Shown here: one piece after another, positions 24,136 to 31,362 of the stretch
How positions within the stretch are numbered: the first letter of the stretch is position 1
Layout: every line of letters starts with the position of its first letter
NCBI GenBank assembly: GCA_013297695.1
Contig: JAAFHX010000019.1
Coordinates: forward strand, 1-35,260
Length of the DNA stretch: 35,260 nucleotides
Direction of reading: 5' to 3'
Source: Rhodobacterales bacterium
GTDB taxonomy: Bacteria; Pseudomonadota; Alphaproteobacteria; Rhodobacterales; Rhodobacteraceae
Notes under the pieces: generated by a model
The model's database searches: none
What the model was told of the DNA's origin: nothing
What the model saw: only the letters and a program-made list of their open reading frames with translations
Position numbers and translations under genes: made by a program

Positions 24136-24192
24136 GCAGGTGTACCCTGCGAGACGACTATCCATGCTGCGCGTGCAAAGGTACCCTTTGCA
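24136..24192 (-). promoter_or_regulatory. Twin palindromes upstream of the patatin gene, candidate operator
   Basis: GCAGGTGTACCCTGC (24136-24150) and TGCAAAGGTACCCTTTGCA (24174-24192) are two inverted repeats with similar cores (GG..TACCC). Their centres are about 40 bp apart, close to four helical turns. Both lie directly upstream of the patatin start and about 150-200 bp from the divergent OmpA gene. This arrangement is typical of a dimeric repressor site; the regulator is unknown. The rest of the gap to 24342 shows no ORF with a ribosome site. Confidence 0.5.
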
Positions 24193-24342
24193 GGGGGGCT
24201 TGCGCAACGGAAGATCGCGCCGGGGCGCGGGGTGCGGGCATCGGTCACGCGACCGTGTTGTTCCGCGACGGAACGTTTCGGCCCCCGGCATTTGGCCCTA
24301 TGTGTCATGCAATGCTTCCCCACCTGAAAGGTCCAGCCCGCC

Positions 24343-26256
24343 ATGTCCCGTCCCCTGCTCAAAGCCACAACGGCGCTGACCCTGACCCTTTCGCTGCTGC
24401 AACCCGCCCCCGGCGCGGCACAAGGCCTGATGCTGCGGCCGACAGTGCCCGGTCCTGCGCCGCAGGGGGCCGCCCCCGAAACGCTTTGGCGCGTGCAGGA
24501 CTGCGTGGCCGACCCCACGCTGGAAGGCTGCCCGCCCGCCGAAGGCGCTGCCGCCCCCGAGGCGGCAGCGCCGGTCGAGGAAACCGCCCCTGTCGCCCCC
24601 GAACCGGTCGCCCCCGCAGAACCCGCAGCGCCGCCCGTGCCAGAGGCTTCAGCCCCGGTCGAGGCGACTTCCCCCGCCGAACCCGAAGCCCCGGCTCCGG
24701 TCGAAGAGGTGGCCCCGGCCGCACCGGAAGCCGTCATCCCCGCCGCGCCCGATGCGGTCGCCCCGGTTGACGAGGTTGCCCCTGCCACCCCGGAGGCCGC
24801 ACCGGCCGCAGAATCCGCGCCCGCAGCCCCGGAGGCCGAAGCCCCCGCCGAAGCGGTGGTACCCGCCGCGCCCGAACCTGCGGCCCCTGCCGAGGCGGCC
24901 GCCCCCGCCGAGGCGGTCGCACCGGAGGCGGTCACACCTGAGGCTGCCGTGCCGGAAACTGCGCCGGAAACGGCGGCCCCCGAACCAGTCGTGGCCCCCG
25001 AGACCGCGCCCGAAGCCCCTGTTGAACCGGTGACTGTCCCCCCTCCGGAGCCCGGCCTGCCGCCTGACGTGGCCCCCGAACCGACCGCGACCGAAGCTGC
25101 GGTGATCGACCAGATGATGACCGACCCGGCAGTTGCCGCAGCGGTGGATACGCTGGCGCAGACCGTGGCCCCCGAGGCTGCGGCGACCGACGTTGCCCCG
25201 GCCCTTGCCGCCGTGGCGGCGGTTGCCGCCGCCGATGCGGGCGCAACGCCTGCGCCCGATACCGCTGCGGTGGTGACGCAGACGCTGCAGGGTGATCTGG
25301 CGCGGCAAGCCGGACAGGATTTCGCAACCCCTCTGACGACCGCCGTCCCGGCGCAGGCCGCGCCGCAGAAGAAAGGCCTGACCGATCTGGAAAAGGCCGG
25401 TCTGGTGGCGCTTGGCACCGTCGCCGTAGGCATGCTGATCGGGCAGAACCGGGTCGTCGCCAATTCCGGCGACCGGGTGGTGGTGGATCGCGGCAATGGC
25501 GATCTGGCGGTGTGGAAAGACGACAACGCCAACCTGCGCGCCCCCGGCGTGGTGGAAACCACGCAGCGCTATGGCGACGGGTCCACCCTGACCACGCTGG
25601 AACGCCCCGACGGCAGCCGCATCGTGACGGTGCGCGATGCCACCGGTCGCGTGCTGCGCCGCGACCGGATCAACCGCGACGGCAGCGGCGTGACGCTGAT
25701 CGACGATACGCGGGCCTCTGCGCCGGTGGTGGTGTCGCAACTGCCCCGACCCCGCACACGCGAACTGCGGCTGACCGACAGTGCCGACCCCGCCTTCATG
25801 CGCGCACTTCTTGACCAGTCCGAACAGCCGGGCATCGGGCGGACGTTCAGTCTGGATCAGGTGCGCCGCTATGCCGAGGTCCGCAGCCTCGCACCCGAAC
25901 TGTCAGGCCGACCGATCACCTTTGCCAGCGGCTCGGCGGCGCTGAAACCGCAGGACGCGGGCAATCTGGTGCAGCTTGCGGGCGTGATGAACGACCTGAT
26001 CGCGGCGAACCCGGCCGAGGTGTTCCTGATCGAGGGGCATACCGATGCGGTGGGCAGTGCCGCGTTCAACCTGGCCCTGTCGGACCGGCGGGCCGAAACC
26101 GTGGCGCTGGCGCTGACCGAGTATTTCGGCGTGCCTGCCGAGAACCTGGTGGTGCAGGGCTATGGCGAGCGGTTCCTGAAAGTGCCCGTGGCCACGGACG
26201 AGCCTGCCAACCGCCGCGTCGTCGCGCGGCGCATCACCTGGCTGGTCGAAGGCTGA
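24343..26256 (+). CDS. OmpA-family protein with long Pro/Ala/Glu-rich segment
   Basis: 637 residues. The order is: Sec signal peptide (residues 1-27, ending AAQ); a short segment with two Cys (DCVADPTLEGCPPAEG); a low-complexity stretch of about 190 residues built from APEA, APAE and VAPE units; a segment with a short hydrophobic helix (LVALGTVAVGMLIG); a YD-like beta region (GDGSTLTTLERPDGSRIVTV); and an OmpA C-terminal peptidoglycan-binding domain (about 520-637). In that domain the key motif reads GHTDAVGSAAFNLALSDRRAE, with the Asp and Arg that bind diaminopimelate. It probably anchors in or spans the periplasm. Its 3' end overlaps the convergent CIA30 gene by 23 nt. Confidence 0.88.
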   Translation: MSRPLLKATTALTLTLSLLQPAPGAAQGLMLRPTVPGPAPQGAAPETLWRVQDCVADPTLEGCPPAEGAAAPEAAAPVEETAPVAPEPVAPAEPAAPPVPEASAPVEATSPAEPEAPAPVEEVAPAAPEAVIPAAPDAVAPVDEVAPATPEAAPAAESAPAAPEAEAPAEAVVPAAPEPAAPAEAAAPAEAVAPEAVTPEAAVPETAPETAAPEPVVAPETAPEAPVEPVTVPPPEPGLPPDVAPEPTATEAAVIDQMMTDPAVAAAVDTLAQTVAPEAAATDVAPALAAVAAVAAADAGATPAPDTAAVVTQTLQGDLARQAGQDFATPLTTAVPAQAAPQKKGLTDLEKAGLVALGTVAVGMLIGQNRVVANSGDRVVVDRGNGDLAVWKDDNANLRAPGVVETTQRYGDGSTLTTLERPDGSRIVTVRDATGRVLRRDRINRDGSGVTLIDDTRASAPVVVSQLPRPRTRELRLTDSADPAFMRALLDQSEQPGIGRTFSLDQVRRYAEVRSLAPELSGRPITFASGSAALKPQDAGNLVQLAGVMNDLIAANPAEVFLIEGHTDAVGSAAFNLALSDRRAETVALALTEYFGVPAENLVVQGYGERFLKVPVATDEPANRRVVARRITWLVEG

Positions 26257-26788
26257 CCGCGTCGCGGTACAGCCACAGTCCGCCCATCGCCACATCGGCC
26301 CGAAAGGCCCGGCCGATGGCGATCAGCCCGACCCGGCGCAGCCGGGCAGGGTGCAAGGCGGCATCTGTCCGGTGCGGCTGAAAGGCCGGGAAGGGCAGCA
26401 GGTGGCGCTGCCAGTCGGGGCCGATGGTCACCTCGGCGCGGAACGATTGCCAGGGCCGCGTCAGGTCGATGCTGCGCAGGTGCAGCCCGTAGGTCTCGGC
26501 CGGGCCGCACAGGTCGATGGCAAGTCCGGTCCAGCCGGTGGCATCAAAGGCCCCGCCACCGGGGGCCAGATCGGCGGCGATCTGCAGAAAGCCGCCGTTG
26601 TTGTCCAGCCGCACGGCCCCCTGCAGGTGCAGGGCGGTACGGCCTGCCACGGCTTCGCGGCGCAGGGTGCCGCTGGACACCCCGCCCATCACGCCATCGG
26701 AAATCAGCGTCCAGCCGGTGCCAAGGGCAGTCTGCCCGTCGGCCCGGGCCAGATCGTCGATCACCCGCAGGTCGGGCGGCGCGGTCAC
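26234..26788 (-). CDS. CIA30-family protein (NADH:ubiquinone oxidoreductase intermediate-associated)
   Basis: 184 residues from a GTG start that overlaps the LysE stop (GTGA, 26785-26788). The family signature W..ISDGVMGGVSSG is near residues 26-40, followed by the galactose-binding-like beta-sandwich (GGFLQIAADLAPGG, WTGLAIDLCG, WQSFRAEV). In mitochondria CIA30/NDUFAF1 helps assemble complex I; bacterial members have no proven role, and many lie next to unrelated genes. No complex I gene is near. The last 23 nt overlap the end of the OmpA gene on the other strand. GTG start chosen because no ATG fits and the coupling is exact. Confidence 0.87.
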   Translation of the reverse strand: MTAPPDLRVIDDLARADGQTALGTGWTLISDGVMGGVSSGTLRREAVAGRTALHLQGAVRLDNNGGFLQIAADLAPGGGAFDATGWTGLAIDLCGPAETYGLHLRSIDLTRPWQSFRAEVTIGPDWQRHLLPFPAFQPHRTDAALHPARLRRVGLIAIGRAFRADVAMGGLWLYRDAVSLRPAR

Positions 26789-27351
26789 AGCACGCTCGCG
26801 GCCAGACCCACCGCGACAAAGCCCAGATAGCCCGCCGCACCCCGGCGCAGCAGCGTCGGCACCTGCCCCGCCGTCGCCCGGCCCAGGGCTGCACCTGCGG
26901 CAATCCAGCCCGTCGCCACGACCAGCACCGTCACGGCAAACAGCGCCAGCCACGGCACAAGGCCAAGCGGCGTCGTCGCGGGCAGCAGCGCCAGCCCGAT
27001 CACCAGCGCCTTGGGATTCAGAAGCGTGGTCACGAACACCCGGCGAAAGGTGACAAGGCCCGCCTGTCCCCCGCTTCCCGGTCGCGCCCAAAGACGGATC
27101 GCCAGTCCCATCACCCACAGCGCCGCCACGATCCGCACGGCGGACGACAGCCCCGGATGCATCTCGAGCAGCGGGCGGCCGAACAGGGCCAGCGGCGTGA
27201 TGACCAGAAGATAGCCCGAAAGCTCGGCCCCGATCAGCGGCAGGGCGCGGACGAACCCGCGCGCGGCCCCGCCAAGCGCGATCAGCGTGTTGGTCGGCCC
27301 CGGCGATACCAGCAGCGCCAGAAGCGACAGGGCAAAGACAGTCGGGGTCAT
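26785..27351 (-). CDS. LysE-family translocator
   Basis: 188 residues with five to six membrane segments. The LysE/RhtB signature near the N-terminus is VSPGPTNTLIALGGAARGF, and NPKALVIGLALLP lies in the fourth segment. Members export amino acids such as lysine, threonine, homoserine or their analogues. The ATG at 27351 has GAGG 5 nt upstream. The next gene (CIA30) starts inside its stop codon, so the two are coupled. The substrate cannot be predicted. Confidence 0.9.
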   Translation of the reverse strand: MTPTVFALSLLALLVSPGPTNTLIALGGAARGFVRALPLIGAELSGYLLVITPLALFGRPLLEMHPGLSSAVRIVAALWVMGLAIRLWARPGSGGQAGLVTFRRVFVTTLLNPKALVIGLALLPATTPLGLVPWLALFAVTVLVVATGWIAAGAALGRATAGQVPTLLRRGAAGYLGFVAVGLAASVL

Positions 27352-27415
27352 CGCGGCCTCATGAGGGACGTCGCTTGCAGATAGGTATCCGGCTCCGCCC
27401 GGACCATGAGGCAGA

Positions 27416-29074
27416 TCAACCCGGTGCCGCCCGCTGCGCCGCGAAAGCGGCCTTGAGTGCCGCCAGCCCCGCGGGCGTCCAGCCCGGCGCATCGGTCAGC
27501 GCGGCCCAGCCGTCAAGGTAATGGTCGAACCGGTAGACATGGCCGTGGCCAAGCGGCGTCGTGGTTGCCATGGCGATGTCGATGCCCAGTTGCAGGAAGG
27601 TCACCACCGGCACCCAGATCAGGTCGGGCGACACGTCAGGTCCGACCGGCGGCTGCATCCAGGCGGGTTTGCGCCACAGCGCGGCGGGGTCAAAGAAGGT
27701 CACGGCATCGCTGGCATATTGCAGGTAGATGACGCGGTAAGGTCCCCAGGGCGCGGGCGCGTCGTCCAGCTTGTTGTCCTGCGAGGTAAAGCGGATCACC
27801 GATCCGTCACGGAACGCGGGCAGCCAGAACGGCGTGCCCGCGTTGCGGTCTGCTGTGACGGAATTCCAGGTCCGGCTGGGAAAGGGCGGGCCGGTCCAGA
27901 ACGCCCCGTCATAGGGATCGCCGATGACCTGGAACAGGTCATGGCTGAGGTCGGAATTGAATGACCCGAGGCTGAGGCCGTGCAGATACAGCTTCGGGCG
28001 CGTCTCTTTCGGCAGGCTGCGCCAGTGGTCATAGACCCGCGCAAAGACCGCCCGCGCCGTTTCGATCCCGTATCCGGGATCGGCCAGCAGGGCCAGCCAG
28101 CTTGCCAGATAGGAATACTGCACCGACACCGTGGCCACATCGCCGCGCAACAGGTATTCCACCGCCTGCTGGCTTTCCGGGTCCAGCCAGCCGGTGCCAG
28201 TGGGGGTGGCGATGACCACGGTTGACCGCTCGAAGGCCCCGATCCGGATCATCTCGTCCAGCGCCAGTTGCGCCCGTTCCGCAACCGTGGCGGCGGAATT
28301 GAGGCCGACATAGACGCGCAGCGGCTCCATCGCCGCGCCGCCGGTCAGTGCCGCGATGGCGTCGGCATCGGGTGCTGCGGCCACCACTTCGCGCCCCGCG
28401 CGACCCAGCCCCTCCCATGTCAGAAGCGACCCCGGCGCGCCGGTCTTGCGCGGATCGGTCGGCTGCGGGCTGCCTTCCTCGAAGGCGGCATCCAGCCGGG
28501 CGTAGATGCCGTCCAGCGTGCGCATCACCGCGCCGGCGATCACGCCGTTGCCCACCTGCCAGAAGATCGCCGCCGTGAGGATCAGCGCCACGATGACGGC
28601 CACCGGGCCGGGAACGCGGCGGCCAAGCCATCCGGACAGCGTGGCCAGCGTGACCCGGAACAGCCGCCCCAGAAGCAGCAGCAGCGCGAACACGACCAGC
28701 GCGACCCCTGCGACCAGCAGCGGTCGCACGCCTTCGACCGGCGGCAGGTCCATCAGCGCGCGCAGGCGGTTCTGCCATTCCGACGCCTGCCACAGCGCGA
28801 CCGCCGCCGCCGCCACGCTCAACCCCACAGCCGCCCCGCGACCCAGCCGCAACGCAGCCCCCGAGGGAACCGGCAGTTGCAGTGCCAGCCAGATCGCGCG
28901 GAACAGCACGCCGATCCCGTATCCGGCGGCAAGGCAGACCCCGCTCAGCACGCCCTGCACCACCGGCGAGCGCGGTACCAGGCTGGGGGTCAGCGAGGCG
29001 GCGAAGAACAGCGTGCCGAGGATCAGGCCAAGCCCGGTGAACGATGACAGGAACGACAGGACCAGCTTGCGCAC
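27416..29074 (-). CDS. Membrane-bound alpha/beta hydrolase (Abhydrolase_9 family)
   Basis: 552 residues. The N-terminal 190 or so residues hold four to five membrane helices (the Abhydrolase_9 N-terminal domain). The C-terminal part is the catalytic domain, with ATPTGTGW (289-296) and the nucleophile elbow GLSLG (366-370, Ser368), followed by GSFNSDLSHD. The C-terminus has HYLDGWAALTDAPGW, typical of the family. The function is unknown; the fold and Ser elbow suggest an esterase or acyl hydrolase at the inner membrane. It is 64 nt upstream of the LysE gene on the same strand and 64 nt downstream of the FAD oxidoreductase. Confidence 0.86.
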   Translation of the reverse strand: MRKLVLSFLSSFTGLGLILGTLFFAASLTPSLVPRSPVVQGVLSGVCLAAGYGIGVLFRAIWLALQLPVPSGAALRLGRGAAVGLSVAAAAVALWQASEWQNRLRALMDLPPVEGVRPLLVAGVALVVFALLLLLGRLFRVTLATLSGWLGRRVPGPVAVIVALILTAAIFWQVGNGVIAGAVMRTLDGIYARLDAAFEEGSPQPTDPRKTGAPGSLLTWEGLGRAGREVVAAAPDADAIAALTGGAAMEPLRVYVGLNSAATVAERAQLALDEMIRIGAFERSTVVIATPTGTGWLDPESQQAVEYLLRGDVATVSVQYSYLASWLALLADPGYGIETARAVFARVYDHWRSLPKETRPKLYLHGLSLGSFNSDLSHDLFQVIGDPYDGAFWTGPPFPSRTWNSVTADRNAGTPFWLPAFRDGSVIRFTSQDNKLDDAPAPWGPYRVIYLQYASDAVTFFDPAALWRKPAWMQPPVGPDVSPDLIWVPVVTFLQLGIDIAMATTTPLGHGHVYRFDHYLDGWAALTDAPGWTPAGLAALKAAFAAQRAAPG

Positions 29075-29138
29075 GATGGCAGAACCCCGGGGATGTTGAC
29101 GTGCCAGCCTAGGGGCGCGGGGCCGGGCTGTCCACCGA

Positions 29139-30524
29139 TCAGCGCCCCATCATCCGGTTGGCCAGTCGCGCGAGAGCGGCAGGCGGGCCCTGCCGTCGGT
29201 CTTCGGACCGGTCGGCGGCGCGCAGGGCGGCATACATGGCCGTCACGCCCAGCCAGCGCAGCGGCTCGGGTTCCCATTTGCGCACCCTCCGGTTGACCCA
29301 GGGAAGGCGCACAAGATCGGTATCTGCACGCATCACCAGATCGGCCAGCGTGCGCCCTGCCAGGTTCGAGGTGGATACCCCCACGCCGACATAGCCGCCC
29401 GCATAGCCAAGCCCGGTGGCCGGGTCGAATCCTACGCTCGCGCACCAGTCGCGTGGCACGCCCAGCACGCCGCACCAGGCATGGTCGATGCGGAACGGCC
29501 GGGCAGCGGGGAAATGGCGGTGCAGGATCGCGGTCAACCGCCGGATCGTTTCGGGGTCGGGCACGCCGTTGTCGTCCGTCCGGCTGCCCATCCGGTACGG
29601 CACGCCGCGCGCGCCGACCGCGATGCGCCCTTCGCGGGTGCGCTGGCAGTAACAGTAGGCATTGGCGAAATCGCCCAGAATCTCGTGCCCGCTCCAGCCG
29701 ATGTGCGGCCAGACCTCGGGCGGCAGCGGTTCGGTCACGATCTGGGCCGAGTTCAGCGGCAGCCATTCGCGCTTCATGCCCGGCAGGTCGGCGGTAAAGC
29801 CTTCGGTCGCGCGCAGGATCACGGGGGCGCGGATCGTACCCCGGTCGGTCGTGACGCGGCCGGGGTCGATGCGGGCGACGGTTGTCCCTTCGGCTATGCG
29901 CACGCCCACCCGTTCGACCGCCGCCGCCAGCCCTTGCACCAGCTTGGCTGGCTGGATGCGCGCCACCCGGCCCACCACCATGGCCCCAAGCGCGCCGGGA
30001 ATGGTCACGCGGCGCGTCACCTCTGCGGCTCCGATCCGGTACACCCGGTCGGGGGGCTCGCCCCAATGGCGGCGGTGCGTTACCTCGGCCTGCGCGCGGG
30101 CCAGTTGCGCCGGGTTGGTGGCGACCATCAGTTCGTCCGTGCGCAGGATGTCGGCCTCTATCCCCTCGCCCTCGGCCACGCGGATGACCTCGTCCACCGT
30201 GGACCCAAGCGCGCGCACCATCGCCCGCACCGATGCCTCGGTGCCGTTGGCCAGATAGCGGCGGTGGTTCCAGGCAAAGCCGCCGGTCAGCCAGCCGCCG
30301 TTGCGCCCCGAAGCGCCGAAGCCCGCGAATTCCTTCTCGACGATCAGGATGCGCAGCGAAGGGTCGGCCTGCCGCAGGTACCAGGCCGACCACAGCCCGG
30401 TATAGCCCGCGCCCACGATGCAGACGTCGGCCTCGGCATCGCCCTGCAGCGGCGGGCGGCGGGCAGGCAGGCCGATGTCGGCATACCAGAAGGACGGGCC
30501 GCCGGTGCGGGGCAGATCGGGCAT
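29139..30524 (-). CDS. FAD-dependent oxidoreductase (DAO/glycine-oxidase type)
   Basis: 461 residues. The FAD-binding Rossmann motif is VCIVGAGYTGLWSAWYL (34-50; GxGxxG at 38-43), followed by Glu at the end of the second strand (LIVEKEFAGFGASGRNGG). The late motif GLGYAGGYVGVGVSTSNLAGR is the second FAD contact typical of the DAO family (PuuB, OrdL, sarcosine-oxidase-like). It probably oxidises an amine or amino acid; the substrate is unknown. The gene starts with a strong GGAAGGAG site and diverges from the CbiX gene. A glutamine-synthetase-like gene of possible gamma-glutamyl-polyamine type lies at 35117, but five kilobases away. Confidence 0.9.
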   Translation of the reverse strand: MPDLPRTGGPSFWYADIGLPARRPPLQGDAEADVCIVGAGYTGLWSAWYLRQADPSLRILIVEKEFAGFGASGRNGGWLTGGFAWNHRRYLANGTEASVRAMVRALGSTVDEVIRVAEGEGIEADILRTDELMVATNPAQLARAQAEVTHRRHWGEPPDRVYRIGAAEVTRRVTIPGALGAMVVGRVARIQPAKLVQGLAAAVERVGVRIAEGTTVARIDPGRVTTDRGTIRAPVILRATEGFTADLPGMKREWLPLNSAQIVTEPLPPEVWPHIGWSGHEILGDFANAYCYCQRTREGRIAVGARGVPYRMGSRTDDNGVPDPETIRRLTAILHRHFPAARPFRIDHAWCGVLGVPRDWCASVGFDPATGLGYAGGYVGVGVSTSNLAGRTLADLVMRADTDLVRLPWVNRRVRKWEPEPLRWLGVTAMYAALRAADRSEDRRQGPPAALARLANRMMGR

Positions 30525-30591
30525 GGAGACTCCTTCCGGGCAGGGCCGTCGCAGGATAGCCCGACGATCCGGCTTCGGCCAGAGCCCGGCC

Positions 30592-30619
30592 TTGCAAGTG
30601 GCGCGGCTGGCCTTACCTT
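30592..30619 (+). promoter_or_regulatory. Possible promoter giving a leaderless cbiX transcript
   Basis: TTGCAA at 30592-30597, a 16-nt spacer, and TACCTT at 30614-30619. The -10 ends 7 nt before the ATG at 30627, so transcription could begin at the start codon. No Shine-Dalgarno is seen before that ATG, which agrees. Confidence 0.4.
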
Positions 30620-30626
30620 GCCCGGA

Positions 30627-31358
30627 ATGACGCAGTCAGCCCCAACCCATGGCCGGATGACACCCCCAGCAGGGCGGGTCGCGCTGATCGTGGCCCATGG
30701 CCAGCCCTCTGACCCCGCCCCGCCCGAGGTTGAAATCGCGGCCCTTGCCGGGCGCGTTGCGGCACATCTGCGGGGGTGGCGCGTGCTGTCGGCGACGCTG
30801 GCCTGCGAGCCTGCGCTGCGGCAGGCGGTGCAGGATGCGGGCGGGTGCCACATGGTTGTCTATCCGCTGTTCATGGCCGATGGCTGGTTCACGCAGACCC
30901 ATCTTCCCGAACGGCTGGCCGCTGCCGGTGCGTCGGCAGTGACGGTGCTGGCACCATTCGGCCTTGATCCGGCTGTGCAGGACCTGACCGTCGATCTGGC
31001 CCGCCGTGCGGCGGCCAAGGGGGCGACCGAGCTTCTGCTGGCCGCGCACGGATCGTTCCGCAGCCCGGCCCCGGCGGCCGTGGCCCGGGCCATGGCGGCA
31101 AAGATCACGGCCGAGACGAGGCTGGCCCGGGTGGAAACCGGTTTCATCGATCAGGAGCCCCGCATCGCCGAGGTGGCGCGTGACCTGGGGGCCCAGGCCG
31201 TGTGCCTGCCGTTCTTCGCCGCGCGCGGCGGTCATGTGATCGACGACCTGCCGCAGGCGCTTGGCGAAGCCGGGTTTGCCGGGGCGCTGCTGGACCCTGT
31301 CGGGCTTGATCCGCGCGTGCCGGCACTGATCGCCGCAGCGCTTGGCGCATCTGGGTGA
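30627..31358 (+). CDS. CbiX-type sirohydrochlorin chelatase-like protein
   Basis: 243 residues. Two repeats of the CbiX/SirB fold are visible, with metal-binding His in VAHGQP (His24) and AAHGSF (His141), plus THLPERL (His92). CbiX inserts cobalt into sirohydrochlorin, and SirB inserts iron to make siroheme; the sequence alone does not separate them. The start at 30627 is uncertain; an ATG 10 codons later (MTPPAGRVALIVAHG) would also serve. It is divergent from the FAD oxidoreductase (102-nt gap) and converges on the sensor kinase with 4 nt between the two stops. No cob or cys operon is nearby. Confidence 0.82.
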   Translation: MTQSAPTHGRMTPPAGRVALIVAHGQPSDPAPPEVEIAALAGRVAAHLRGWRVLSATLACEPALRQAVQDAGGCHMVVYPLFMADGWFTQTHLPERLAAAGASAVTVLAPFGLDPAVQDLTVDLARRAAAKGATELLLAAHGSFRSPAPAAVARAMAAKITAETRLARVETGFIDQEPRIAEVARDLGAQAVCLPFFAARGGHVIDDLPQALGEAGFAGALLDPVGLDPRVPALIAAALGASG

Positions 31359-31362
31359 CGGG

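Noticed and set aside
24343-24345. Frameshift between patatin and OmpA genes because open frames overlap widely
   Set aside because: Both proteins are complete, with proper starts and stops; the overlap exists only among shadow frames.
24343-25562. Very long open frame on the minus strand, rich in Gly, Ala, Ser and Thr, continuous with the patatin gene
   Set aside because: It is the mirror of the APEA repeats of the OmpA-like gene. The real patatin protein begins at 24119 with the family N-terminus, and nothing upstream has a ribosome site or domain.
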